A DNA stretch of 24,516 nucleotides. It comes from a virus. The notes beneath the pieces are model-generated. The model did no database searches. It had not been told where the DNA came from and worked only from the letters and a program-made list of their open reading frames with translations. The DNA lies in the IMG/VR virus record IMGVR_UViG_3300022744_000095, positions 1 through 24,516 of that record, one strand, 5' to 3'. The position numbers and the translations under genes were made by a program. Of the stretch, positions 7,627 to 15,015 are shown one piece after another. Every line of letters begins with the position of its first letter. Position 1 is the first letter of the stretch.

Positions 7627-8046
7627 TTAGGCGCGGCGGGTGGTATCCACGATGCATTTGCCCGTGGTCGGGTCGAACCCGAGGAAGATGCCCACAGCGA
7701 AGCCGTTCGTTCCGGCTGCGTTCTTGACCGTCATATCGTCTTCGCAGTAGGCGGGCTTCCCGACATAGGCGGCGGTCAGGGCTGCCGAGGCGCTATTTTC
7801 GAAGGAAAACACGCCTTGCCCCACATCTACGGTGAGAGACCCGGAGGCCGGTTGTTCGACGGTTTTGCGGGCCACACCGAGAAAGGTCACAGAGGCCGTG
7901 GGGGTGGCAGGCAGGGCTTTGCCGCTGCTGTTTGCCATCACGAGAGTCCCTGCGTAGATGGTAGTTGCGGAGGCGTTATACACCGGCACGGCCTGAAAGG
8001 CATTGCTGGTGTAGCGTGAGCAATCGTATGCGGAGGATGCGGCCAT
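7627..8046 (-). CDS. Capsid decoration/stabilisation protein (DUF2190-like)
   Basis: This 139-residue protein has the all-beta pattern of DUF2190-like head decoration proteins: VPVYNASATTIYAGTLVMA near residues 20-38, VTFLGVARKTVE, GSLTVDVGQGVFSFENS, a lid strand, then GFAVGIFLGFDPTTGKCIVDTT at the C-terminus. It lies between the protease/scaffold and the capsid gene, the usual position of decoration proteins. Spacing to the capsid gene is about 94 bases. Two cysteines are present but no metal motif. Confidence is good for a head-decoration role and moderate for the exact family. Confidence 0.75.
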   Translation of the reverse strand: MAASSAYDCSRYTSNAFQAVPVYNASATTIYAGTLVMANSSGKALPATPTASVTFLGVARKTVEQPASGSLTVDVGQGVFSFENSASAALTAAYVGKPAYCEDDMTVKNAAGTNGFAVGIFLGFDPTTGKCIVDTTRRA

Positions 8047-8081
8047 AGTGATTAGTTCCGGGTGTTAGGTTGGGGGGGGGC

Positions 8082-8579
8082 TCACTTCATTTCGGCAATC
8101 TCGGCTTCACTGAAGCCTTGATCCCGGAGGGCTTGAATCTCCTGAGGATCGCGCCGCCCGGCGAGGCCCGGTGTGCGGCTCAACTTCGCAGGCACCATAC
8201 TGGAGATCGGCACCGCGCCTTCGGGCAGGGATTCAAGATAGGCTTTCGCCGATCCCTTCTCCTCATTCTCCAGCGCCAGCAGTTGTTTCGCGGAGAGCAT
8301 TATAAGTTTTCCAAGGCCGCAGGCCTCTTCGATCATCGCCTGCATCTCTGCCAGCTTTGTGGCCTGCTTGGTTTCCGAGCGCAGGGTTTCGACATCGGCG
8401 GAGAGCTTGGTAAGTTTTGCGCTCAATTCGGCCATTGCCGCAGCATCGCCCGGTTTGGATGCCAGTTTCGCCTTCGCTTCTTCCGCGGCAGCGGCCAGTT
8501 GTTCGGCGGTCGGATTTTCCGGGCAAGTGATGCCAAGAAGTGCGTAGAGTGAGCAGAGCAGTTCAGTTTCGGGATTCAT
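8082..8579 (-). CDS. Possible internally initiated scaffold protein (Mu gpZ-like)
   Basis: An in-frame ATG at 8579 (residue 195 of the protease) follows a Thr/Pro linker and opens a 165-residue helical protein starting MNPETELLCSLYALL. Mu makes its scaffold Z from an internal start in the I gene, and the linker position matches here. There is no convincing Shine-Dalgarno in front of it, though many starts in this window also lack one. The upstream region holds an 8-base tandem repeat (TGAGGCTG twice, plus strand) in the linker. I consider this likely by homology to Mu, not proven by the sequence. Confidence 0.4.
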   Translation of the reverse strand: MNPETELLCSLYALLGITCPENPTAEQLAAAAEEAKAKLASKPGDAAAMAELSAKLTKLSADVETLRSETKQATKLAEMQAMIEEACGLGKLIMLSAKQLLALENEEKGSAKAYLESLPEGAVPISSMVPAKLSRTPGLAGRRDPQEIQALRDQGFSEAEIAEMK

Positions 8580-9161
8580 GTGAGGCTGTGAGGCTGTAGG
8601 TGTGGGCGTTTGGAGCAGGGATTTAGAAAGTGTGGCTACGCGGGCGTTGAGTTTTTGCAGTCCGGCCCGCAGCGAATCCGCGATGGTCGCCCCATCGGCA
8701 GCGCCATGGCGGCAGTGGGCATAGCTGTGCAGCCCGATCACCTCGCGCGTCGCCTCATCATAGATCGGCGCGGCGCTCAGATCGCCGTAGGGGTCTGGCA
8801 CTTCCGTGCTGCCCTTGAGCCACTCGACCCGGGCCGCCAGCAGGCCGATGCCGCGGCGCACTTCCGGAGTTCCCTTGGAGGCAAAGGGCATGGGGTGATC
8901 CTCAGGATTCTCGGGCACACTGGCGTGCTCGAAGTCGCCATAGACCTCCTCGCGACGCAGAAGCCGCTGATTCGCCGTCAGGCAGGCCAGCGTGCGTTCA
9001 TTCACAATGAACAGACCTTCCGCCGTCTCGTTGCGACCCCACTTGAGCAGCAGCAGCTCCGTCGGCTTGCCAACCAGAGCCGCGCCGCTGCTGCGGCACA
9101 GGCCTACCGCGACTGGCGCGGTGGCTGGTTTGACTGGAGTTAATTTCGCTTTGCTGGGCAC
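8082..9161 (-). CDS. Mu I-like prohead protease with C-terminal scaffold
   Basis: This 359-residue protein combines a protease domain (about residues 20-165) and a scaffold region (about 195-340). The protease part fits the Mu I peptidase family: DFEHASVPENPEDHP at 76-90 (with D76 and H79), IGLLAARVEWLKGS, then the PYGDLSAAPIYD core at 124-135. The scaffold is a long Ala/Lys/Glu coiled coil (for example 220-290) and ends in short helices. In Mu such proteins are cleaved or initiated internally to give scaffold. The start is GTG at 9161 with AGAGG about 6 bases upstream. A tract of nine G bases (8072-8080, plus strand) lies between its stop and the decoration gene. Confidence 0.85.
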   Translation of the reverse strand: MPSKAKLTPVKPATAPVAVGLCRSSGAALVGKPTELLLLKWGRNETAEGLFIVNERTLACLTANQRLLRREEVYGDFEHASVPENPEDHPMPFASKGTPEVRRGIGLLAARVEWLKGSTEVPDPYGDLSAAPIYDEATREVIGLHSYAHCRHGAADGATIADSLRAGLQKLNARVATLSKSLLQTPTPTASQPHMNPETELLCSLYALLGITCPENPTAEQLAAAAEEAKAKLASKPGDAAAMAELSAKLTKLSADVETLRSETKQATKLAEMQAMIEEACGLGKLIMLSAKQLLALENEEKGSAKAYLESLPEGAVPISSMVPAKLSRTPGLAGRRDPQEIQALRDQGFSEAEIAEMK

Positions 9162-9223
9162 GCGGGACCTCTACTCCGGCCTCCGGATTCCGCAGGACAC
9201 CCGCGCTCTGCGCGCACTCTCTT

Positions 9224-9805
9224 CTACCTCAACCCCTCGCGACTGCCTTCCTCCGTCAGCCCGAGCTTCGCACGAAGGATCGTCCGGATCAAGCGATCTG
9301 CCTGCGGCGTTGGCTGGCCATTAGCGTCGAACGGCAGGTAAGGCCGCGCCGGAATATCGCTCCCGGGGTGCCTCACCATCTTCAGCACTACCGGCTTCCC
9401 TCCAAGTGACGAGATCCCGAAGAGCTTGTATCCCGCGCTCTTAAAGGCCAGTGCCTTGCCGTTCTTGGGGAATATATCGTGCGGCTTTGTTTTGCCCCCG
9501 AGCTGGTGAATGCGTGCATACAGCGCATCGCTGCCGATGCTCACATGCTCCGGCGAGACACTGGTCACCGTCACGCTTTGCCTCAGCCGCGTGCTGTCCT
9601 GCAATGTGCTCGGGGTGCCGTCCTTTTTCGCCGGCCATGCTGTAGGCCGCAGGGCCGGGTTGGTATTGAAGGCCCGTTTGGCCATGCTTTTCAGGCCCTC
9701 GCCCACAGCCGCCATCGCCTCGCGGCGCGGCCCGGCATCCATGCCCCGCAGCTTTTGCAGCAGCTCAGGCATCAGCGTATCGCGGGCGGTGACAGAGATG
9801 GTCAT
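9224..9805 (-). CDS. Phage virion morphogenesis protein (Mu gpG-like)
   Basis: This 193-residue protein matches the phage virion morphogenesis family. It begins with an Arg/Leu helix (LMPELLQKLRGMDAGPRREAM as its leading region), then a Trp-Pro-containing loop RPTAWPAKKDG, LQDSTRLRQSVTV, the characteristic SDALYARIHQLGGKT segment, and HPGSDIPARPYLPFD near residue 150. In Mu gpG acts in head-tail joining. The family also includes tail completion proteins. It sits two genes after MuF as in Mu, with a small coupled gene in between. A 62-base gap with a GC-rich stem potential separates it from the protease gene start. Confidence 0.88.
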   Translation of the reverse strand: MTISVTARDTLMPELLQKLRGMDAGPRREAMAAVGEGLKSMAKRAFNTNPALRPTAWPAKKDGTPSTLQDSTRLRQSVTVTSVSPEHVSIGSDALYARIHQLGGKTKPHDIFPKNGKALAFKSAGYKLFGISSLGGKPVVLKMVRHPGSDIPARPYLPFDANGQPTPQADRLIRTILRAKLGLTEEGSREGLR

Positions 9806-9820
9806 TGCTGAAAAAATAGC

Positions 9821-10024
9821 CTAGCGCAAACAGGCCATCGCCTCGCCCTCTTCCGTGACCGTGGCTCCCAGCCATTCCATGCTTTCACGCGTTGGCTGAG
9901 GCGGCAGCGTCCGAAACACGTGTGGGGGACTTCCGGAAACCCTTACGTTGTCAGGCATGGCCTCGCAGGTGTATTCATACTCCACAGTGGAGCCGTCCGG
10001 AAATGTTGCAGTCATCGTCTTCAT
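9821..10024 (-). CDS. Small protein coupled to the MuF-metallopeptidase gene, unknown
   Basis: This 67-residue protein starts at ATG 10024 and overlaps the MuF stop by 4 bases (ATGA), so its dose should follow MuF. It begins with a strand pair (MKTMTATFPDGSTVEYEYTC) and continues with a Pro-rich loop and a short amphipathic helix. There is no membrane segment. Two possibilities fit: an ordinary head accessory protein, or a partner/immunity protein for the metallopeptidase domain of the upstream gene. In polymorphic toxin loci the immunity gene lies directly downstream, which is why the second is worth naming. The sequence alone does not decide between them. Confidence 0.6.
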   Translation of the reverse strand: MKTMTATFPDGSTVEYEYTCEAMPDNVRVSGSPPHVFRTLPPQPTRESMEWLGATVTEEGEAMACLR

Positions 10025-11529
10025 GGCTTTTGAACCATGGTAATCATCAACCGCAGGATGTCCAGCGCCACCCGGCCATGCTTGCCGCCCAGTGCGTCGC
10101 TCAGCATCGCTGCGCCCGCCAGCATTTCCATATGTACTGGCCCGATCTCTTTGCCGTCCCTTTGCGCTGCATATGGGTCGAAGTATTTACCTTTCTCCCC
10201 ACCGCGCGCCTCCCACTCCTTGAGCAGAGCCTGCCGCCATTGTGCTCCCTTCCAGGGATGCGACAACAGCCAGTGGGTCATCTCGTGGAAAATCAGCTTT
10301 CTCAACAACGTCTCAGACTGTGTGAGTCTGTGAGCTTTGTTGAGTCTCACCGTTCTCCCGTTATAGCTTCCAGCCTCCCCGCGGTCCTCTGCCGCCGCCG
10401 GATCATCATACCATTCCACCACCACAGTATTCAGCTCACGAGCGTAGTCGGAAGGCACGAATTTCAGGAAATCCGCTGCCGCCGCATAAATCACGGCGTC
10501 TGGCTGAGACCCGCTCCCCGTGATGCCCTGAATCACCTCCGGCATGGCCTGATCGCCGCGTTCCAGAGCGAAGAGCAGCGCCTGAGCATTCGCGTACGAT
10601 CTGCCCACTGTCTCGGCATTCACTCCCGCTGACTGCATGGCCTCTGCCAGAGATCTCCGGGGAGCCCGTGGAGCCTCGCGCTCCACATGGGCCGCCCATA
10701 CAGTTCTCCCATCCTCCATCGTGCAATGTTGAGCCCAGCCCTTCCACGCCTCCCACACCGGCGCATCATACCGCGCCTCGATGTCCGACAGCTTCATGCC
10801 CACATCCCCGGCGCGGAATTCGAATTCGCTCTCTCCGCGTTCCTTTGGCGTGCGCACGTCGAACATGACGGCAGCGCCGCGCTTGTGCCCGCCGCGTGAA
10901 TCGGGGCGTCCGGTAAAGAGATACCCGGTCTCCAGCCGGGCCAGCGCTTCGGCATCCAGCACGCGCACATTCTCCGGCAGAGTGCTGCCTGACAAATCCT
11001 CCGCGCCCATCTCCTCGGCCTCTTCCCGGGTAATGGCTACCTTCTCACACCGGCAGCCCCACTCCCAAGGTCCGGTATGCGTTTCCCAAAACGGGTGATT
11101 CGTGGGCAGCACTTTGCCGTGCAGCGCCGCGTGCGTATCCCGCTCCCGTCCATCCATGGTGCATACATACTGGCAAAATGGAAACACGTCTTCGTGAGCC
11201 TTAATGGCCCGGTGATTCCCCGCGCTGTATGCCTGAAAGCCATGCAGCCTCAGCAGCAGCTCAGCCCGGGCCTGTGCCGCCGCCTCAGTGTCAAACCATG
11301 GCCCCATGTCCGCCGCGATCTCCTTCTTGATCGTATCCCAGTCGCCTCCCAGCGGCAGATCCGCGATGCGGTCGCGGATGGTTTGCAGCGTGTCCATGCA
11401 TTCGATCCCGGCGATGGTGAACGCGTGCAGTTGCAACTCCGGCAGCATTTGCTGGAATACTTCCCGCGTGACGATAGACTTTCCCGCGATCAGCGCGGAT
11501 ACCTGCTGGTTGGGTTGAATTAGGGCCAT
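10021..11529 (-). CDS. MuF minor head protein fused to an HExxH metallopeptidase-like domain
   Basis: About 502 residues from ATG 11529; a TTG at 11544 is also possible but would overlap the upstream gene. The MuF domain covers roughly residues 75-165, with C119 and C123 (CQYVC), H133, the HPFW motif near 145-148, and C159/C161 (CRC). It is followed by a Mu F-like Trp-rich segment (VWEAWKGWAQ). Residues about 290-500 add a domain with strand TVVVEWYDD and the zinc-binding motif HEMTH at 415-419, with a downstream HMEML at about 466-470 as possible third ligand. Mu F is about 425 residues and lacks this motif. MuF-toxin fusions are a known polymorphic toxin class in temperate phages. The extension could instead be a virion protease. 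It lies four bases after its upstream neighbour. Confidence 0.8.
   Translation of the reverse strand: MALIQPNQQVSALIAGKSIVTREVFQQMLPELQLHAFTIAGIECMDTLQTIRDRIADLPLGGDWDTIKKEIAADMGPWFDTEAAAQARAELLLRLHGFQAYSAGNHRAIKAHEDVFPFCQYVCTMDGRERDTHAALHGKVLPTNHPFWETHTGPWEWGCRCEKVAITREEAEEMGAEDLSGSTLPENVRVLDAEALARLETGYLFTGRPDSRGGHKRGAAVMFDVRTPKERGESEFEFRAGDVGMKLSDIEARYDAPVWEAWKGWAQHCTMEDGRTVWAAHVEREAPRAPRRSLAEAMQSAGVNAETVGRSYANAQALLFALERGDQAMPEVIQGITGSGSQPDAVIYAAAADFLKFVPSDYARELNTVVVEWYDDPAAAEDRGEAGSYNGRTVRLNKAHRLTQSETLLRKLIFHEMTHWLLSHPWKGAQWRQALLKEWEARGGEKGKYFDPYAAQRDGKEIGPVHMEMLAGAAMLSDALGGKHGRVALDILRLMITMVQKP
10301..10344 (-). repeat. Nested inverted repeats inside the HExxH coding region
   Basis: CTCAACAA (10301-10308) pairs with TTGTTGAG (10337-10344), and inside it CAGACT (10314-10319) pairs with AGTCTG (10325-10330) around a GTGTG loop. 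The nested stems lie just upstream of the HEMTH codons in the mRNA direction. In RNA they would form a two-tier hairpin. A role in slowing translation before the peptidase motif is possible, but it may be chance. Confidence 0.4.
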
Positions 11530-11533
11530 GGCG

Positions 11534-11980
11534 TTAGTCTTCAAATCCTTTCTCTGTCATCACTGCGGCGCGGCTTTTGAGCAGCGTTGCCGCCGCCCTC
11601 ACCTCCTCAGCCGTCACCGGCTCGTGTTTCTGACCCACCTTGCGGTAGTCCACTGCTGGCCCGGACGGCATGGAGGGAATGCGGCTTGGGGCCGGGGCCT
11701 TCACCCTGCTGCGGAACAACATCAGATCCTCCTCGAACCGGTCCAGCGCAGTGAAGTTGCTGAATTTGAGTGCCCCGCGGTTCCGCTCCTGTCTCGCGAT
11801 GCCCTTGAGCAGATGCTTCAGCAGATCGCTCACATCGTCGGCGCGGTAGCCGGCCTGATGCAGCTGCATCCATGCATATTCCCGCTGCATATTCCAGGGG
11901 AGCGGCATCCCGCTGCCCTCGCAGTAGGCGCGGTGCATGGCCCGGCATTCGGTCTGGGCTGGCGTTTCGTTAGTCGGCAT
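11534..11980 (-). CDS. Helical phage protein before MuF, unknown
   Basis: This 148-residue protein starts at ATG 11980 inside the end of the Zn-ribbon gene (about 11 bases overlap) and ends four bases before MuF. The N-terminal 75 residues look helical with conserved-looking aromatic and acidic patches (NMQREYAWMQLHQAGYRADDVSDLLKHL's region, residues 30-56), a pattern of early phage replication-associated proteins. The middle is Pro/Ser-rich and the C-terminus is another helix with TAEEVRAAATLLKSRAAV. No family is recognised. The position just ahead of MuF is where a terminase or portal would normally be. At this length it is neither. Confidence 0.6.
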   Translation of the reverse strand: MPTNETPAQTECRAMHRAYCEGSGMPLPWNMQREYAWMQLHQAGYRADDVSDLLKHLLKGIARQERNRGALKFSNFTALDRFEEDLMLFRSRVKAPAPSRIPSMPSGPAVDYRKVGQKHEPVTAEEVRAAATLLKSRAAVMTEKGFED

Positions 11981-12173
11981 GGTGAAGGTCCGGGTATTTG
12001 ACTTTGAGCGATGCCCAGCAGCCCGGGCAGTAAAGAGCTTTCAGAGTGGCGGGCTCGCCACACTGGAGGCAGCGCGGGCGGCTCAGATCGCGCGCATTCG
12101 TGGCGAAGGCATCCGTGTTGCTCTTGCCGATTTTCCGGGCGTGAATGATTAGAGTTTTTCTCGTGTCCATCAT
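11970..12173 (-). CDS. Small zinc-ribbon protein
   Basis: This 67-residue protein has a basic N-terminus (TRKTLIIHARKIGKS) and a single zinc-ribbon-like pair: C35-x2-C38 (CLQC) and C49-x2-C52 (CPGC). It overlaps the upstream DnaA-like gene by ATGA at 12173-12170, so the two are translationally coupled. Small Zn-ribbon proteins of this kind are frequent in phage early regions, where many bind DNA or modify host polymerases, but the function here is unknown. Confidence 0.65.
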   Translation of the reverse strand: MMDTRKTLIIHARKIGKSNTDAFATNARDLSRPRCLQCGEPATLKALYCPGCWASLKVKYPDLHHAD

Positions 12174-12547
12174 GGTTGAGCGCTGAGATATTCCGTGATC
12201 GCGCGGAAGTCGGGATCGGCGGCCCGCAAGTCCTCTGCCCGTTGCAACAGGTGCCGTGCCGTGCCGTGGTCTGTGCGGCCCAGCAGCGCGGCGATGCTCT
12301 CAAACGACATTACCGGCTCGTTTTGCCGCAAGGCCCATACGACCGCCGCCCTCGCCTGAGTCTGACGGGCAAACCTCCGGGCATCCGTCATAGCCTCCGG
12401 CGACAGCCGGAAAGCTTTGGCCGCCAGCGCTACCAGCCGCTCGCCCCGGCTGCGCATTGGCCTGCTGCCGTTGCGGGTGAAGCTGCGCACGGGCAACTCC
12501 GTAACCCACATCAGTAAGCTGCCGCGGTTTGTCATCTGCACTGTCAT
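12170..12547 (-). CDS. Stand-alone DnaA domain IV-like DNA-binding protein
   Basis: From ATG 12547 this gives 125 residues. About residues 48-120 align with the DnaA C-terminal domain. A basic helix (DARRFARQTQARAAVVWALRQ) is followed by SFESIAALLGRTDHGTARHLLQRAEDL, matching the DnaA signature GGRDHTTVLHA in spacing and in the conserved D-H, then a tail helix DPDFRAITEYL. The AAA+ ATPase domain is absent. In full DnaA this domain binds DnaA boxes. As a stand-alone protein it may bind such boxes for replication or regulation, or compete with host DnaA. The start at 12547 overlaps or abuts the upstream stop at 12549. Longer starts only extend into the upstream gene. Confidence 0.75.
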   Translation of the reverse strand: MTVQMTNRGSLLMWVTELPVRSFTRNGSRPMRSRGERLVALAAKAFRLSPEAMTDARRFARQTQARAAVVWALRQNEPVMSFESIAALLGRTDHGTARHLLQRAEDLRAADPDFRAITEYLSAQP

Positions 12548-12548
12548 T

Positions 12549-13241
12549 TCAGTTCTCCAGCTTGAATTGTTCTTCGCTGCCATTGCCCAGCGCGCGCTGT
12601 CCATCGCCGGAGAGTTTGCGCTTCCAGTCATTCTCCGGAAGGCGGTTCAACGCCTGTTGAGCCGCGGCAAATTCATCGTCTGTCATTCTGCGGCCTGACT
12701 TGCCAGAGTCCGGCACATCCAAGCCATAGCGGGCGGCCATCGCTACCAGCAGCGCTTCGCGTTCAAGGCTTATTCCGTCCAGCCTTTTTTTGAACCGGCG
12801 TTCATTCTCCCGCTGCACTCGGCGCGCCTCCGCTTTCACAAACTTTCGCCGCTCTTCTATTTTCGCCAGCTCCTGTTGTAGTATGGCCATGTAATGCCGG
12901 GTGGCATCCACAATGTCCATCTCTTGAGCGATGGTCACACTGAGCGTCCATTCCTCCAATCCTCGACCGGCTTTCCTGCGTCCCCGCAGCTTCAGCGGAT
13001 TTTGTTTCAGCAGCCAGCAGGCGATGCGCAGCCAAAGTTTTTGCGCCAGATTTTCAGTGCTGACAATAAAGGGCACATCCCGCGGCGCATCGCCATTCAT
13101 CTGAGCCTCTGTCAGCCCCGCTTTGCGGAGACGCTCTGCCAAAAGACGGCCTGCGGTTTCCCTCTCCTGAGCGGAGGCGGCGGGATCATCCCTCATCGCT
13201 TTGAGGCTTTGTAGTGTGTTCCAGTTCGATTCGGAGTTCAT
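12549..13241 (-). CDS. DUF2786-like phage protein, tentative
   Basis: This 230-residue protein begins with a helical N-terminus (NTLQSLKAMRDDPAASAQERETAGRLLAERLR in residues 8-39, with the x-A-x-x-ER-T-A pattern of DUF2786) and is followed by a domain around 58-105 with WLRIACWLLKQNP. A long charged coiled coil runs from about 110 to 160 (EERRKFVKAEARRVQRENERRFKK is its core). DUF2786/DUF7168 proteins are common in phages and conjugative elements but their role is poorly known. The identification rests on a pattern match to memory. The stop abuts the DnaA-like gene. Confidence 0.5.
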   Translation of the reverse strand: MNSESNWNTLQSLKAMRDDPAASAQERETAGRLLAERLRKAGLTEAQMNGDAPRDVPFIVSTENLAQKLWLRIACWLLKQNPLKLRGRRKAGRGLEEWTLSVTIAQEMDIVDATRHYMAILQQELAKIEERRKFVKAEARRVQRENERRFKKRLDGISLEREALLVAMAARYGLDVPDSGKSGRRMTDDEFAAAQQALNRLPENDWKRKLSGDGQRALGNGSEEQFKLEN

Positions 13242-13243
13242 AT

Positions 13244-13897
13244 TTAAGCGGCGGGCTCTGCCGCGAAGGGAAATTCAAATTGCTCAGCTTCCTCATAGTC
13301 ATCGGCGGCATCGGGGATGCCGTCTTCATCCTCATGCATGTCATCCTCGCCAGCCTCCACGCGGGCAACCCCTGGCTTACTGCCACCAATGCGGCGCGGG
13401 CGCAGGCCGCTGGCATGGACCTCATCATAGGCATCTTTGAGCTGCTGCCAGCGCTCGGGCGTCCAAAAGCTGGTCTCGGCGCTCGCACTGCAATCGCGCA
13501 TGAACTGCCGCAGGCTGCCAATGTCGAGCCATGTGACGTTGCCCATGACTTCCCCTCGTACAAAGCCCGCCTTCATCCACACTCGGATGGTGAACCAGCT
13601 CACATCCAGCTTGAGGCGTTCCCCGATGTCTTTCGTGAGGCGAATGCGCGGGCTCCAGGAATCCCAGACGGGAATCACGGTGCCATCGGCGGCGAGCTTC
13701 AATTCCACCACTCCGACCTTGGGCAAGGCATCGCGCGGGATCTGCGCGGTGACATACCGGGGCGACCCATCCGCATTGCGGCCCGCCAGCAGCTTCACCG
13801 GCACAGGGGCCGCGCCGCCGCTCTGCGGCAGCTCTGCCTTCAAGGTTTTGATTTCGCCGGGTGCCGTGTTCATGTTAGAACGGTTCGTTTTCTTCAT
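13244..13897 (-). CDS. Early phage protein, unknown
   Basis: From ATG 13897 this gives 217 residues, with AGGGTG a few bases upstream (a GTG at 13903 and ATG at 13873 are alternatives). The N-terminus is disordered; about 35-75 looks like a beta segment with PVKLLAGRNADGSPRYVTAQIP. The centre (90-150) carries helical RLTKDIGERLKLDVSWFTIRVWM, reminiscent of a winged-helix fold. The C-terminus is acidic (GEDDMHEDEDGIPDAADDYEEAEQFEF in part), a feature of proteins that bind basic surfaces. The function is not recognised. Confidence 0.6.
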   Translation of the reverse strand: MKKTNRSNMNTAPGEIKTLKAELPQSGGAAPVPVKLLAGRNADGSPRYVTAQIPRDALPKVGVVELKLAADGTVIPVWDSWSPRIRLTKDIGERLKLDVSWFTIRVWMKAGFVRGEVMGNVTWLDIGSLRQFMRDCSASAETSFWTPERWQQLKDAYDEVHASGLRPRRIGGSKPGVARVEAGEDDMHEDEDGIPDAADDYEEAEQFEFPFAAEPAA

Positions 13898-14765
13898 GCT
13901 CACCCTGCCATTGCGGCTTGGGCAAAGACTGCGGGGTTTGTGCGGCTATGGCGCCCAGTCGGTTGCGGCGCTGGCTCTTGTTGCGCGTCTCCGGGCTGCC
14001 CTTGCCGGTTTTGGCACTCACGCGATTCCTGATGGTGTAAACCAACTGCCAGAGTTGCTTACGGTTGAGGGTCTTCTGCCCGGGGAACTTGTTTGCGGCG
14101 ATGGCCAGTAGATAGTTAGGATGCAACCCGGCTTTCGTCATGGCCTCGTTCAATTGCTTGAGCGCGAACCCCGCCTGCTTGCTGTCCGCCCGCAGATCGC
14201 CGCACTTATCGAAGCCCGTCTCCATCGCGGCGGTAAATGCCGGGGCGGCATCGCCGCAGAGCATGAGGAAGTGTGCCTCGATGTCCTTATAATGGGCACG
14301 CGTCGCCTGGCTGATGGCGCGGATGCGCCCGGCAGGATGCTCGCGCGTGGCAAACCCGATCTGGCTGTGCCGCCAGTCATTCTGCGCCTCTGTGGCGGTG
14401 GCATAGACCTCGCGCAGTCCGGGATCTGCGGCCAGTGCGACCTTCCATGCCCGGGCGGCCAGAGCGCCCAGCGCCTGACGCTCTTTGGAGCCAAGGAGCT
14501 GGGTGGTGGTTGTTGGGTAATGGTGACCGCCTCTCCCCCTCTCCCCGTCCCTCTGTCCCTCTGTCTGCAAAGAAGGAGAGACAGAGAGCGCGGGAGAAGA
14601 AGAGACTTGCTCTGGGATTGGCGCTCCCCCGATCCCGGGCACAAAGGCCCGATGCGGCGCGGCCATGCCGCCGGGGAGCGGCAGAGCCGCCGCCGGGCGC
14701 GGCGCTGCCGCGGGCCGCGGACGTTCACCGGGCTGGCGCAGTTGGTAGAATCGTGGCGCGTTCAT
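13875..14765 (-). CDS. Early phage protein with helical core, unknown
   Basis: This 296-residue protein has a long Pro/Arg/Gly-rich N-terminus (residues 1-85), including a Ser/Glu/Gln/Arg-rich segment encoded by an unusual pyrimidine/purine tract. A helical core from about 90 to 240 follows, with SKERQALGALAARAWKVAL, EAHFLMLCGD and KQLWQLVYTIRNRV. The C-terminus is basic. The core pattern (two helical bundles and a Tyr/Trp pair) recalls early transposable-phage proteins such as the gp16/GemA region, but I find no diagnostic motif and do not assign it. Confidence 0.6.
   Translation of the reverse strand: MNAPRFYQLRQPGERPRPAAAPRPAAALPLPGGMAAPHRAFVPGIGGAPIPEQVSSSPALSVSPSLQTEGQRDGERGRGGHHYPTTTTQLLGSKERQALGALAARAWKVALAADPGLREVYATATEAQNDWRHSQIGFATREHPAGRIRAISQATRAHYKDIEAHFLMLCGDAAPAFTAAMETGFDKCGDLRADSKQAGFALKQLNEAMTKAGLHPNYLLAIAANKFPGQKTLNRKQLWQLVYTIRNRVSAKTGKGSPETRNKSQRRNRLGAIAAQTPQSLPKPQWQGEHEENEPF
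14559..14586 (-). repeat. Pyrimidine/purine tract with inverted repeat
   Basis: CTCTGTCT (14559-14566) and AGACAGAG (14579-14586) are perfect 8-base inverted arms around a 12-base purine-rich loop. They follow a pyrimidine tract that includes a tandem CCCTCTGT repeat. It lies in the disordered N-terminal coding part of the neighbouring gene. It may be only a low-complexity expansion. Confidence 0.4.
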
Positions 14766-14767
14766 GG

Positions 14768-15010
14768 CTAGGCTGGCAACAGGAGTTTCATACCGCGCAT
14801 GGCATACCGGGGCATGGCGGGGAGTGCCGCGTGACCTTTGAACTTGATGCCGTCTTCGATCTGCTCTGGCCCGCAGGGTGCCTGCGGAGGCACGTCTCCC
14901 GCCCGCTCATACCATACATCGTTGTAGCACAGTTCGGCTGCGGGCTCGGAGGGGAAGGTAAGCACCTGTCCATCGGCAGTGCCTCCATAAAGTTGGATCA
15001 GGAAGGGCAT
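14768..15010 (-). CDS. Small phage protein, unknown
   Basis: This 80-residue protein starts at ATG 15010 and ends three bases before the next gene. Its N-terminus (MPFLIQLYGGTADGQVLTF) is typical of small phage proteins with a beta-rich fold, and a Pro/Cys segment (PPQAPCGPEQIEDG) follows. No membrane segment is present. It belongs to the early transcript. No family is assigned. Confidence 0.55.
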   Translation of the reverse strand: MPFLIQLYGGTADGQVLTFPSEPAAELCYNDVWYERAGDVPPQAPCGPEQIEDGIKFKGHAALPAMPRYAMRGMKLLLPA

Positions 15011-15015
15011 GGCGA

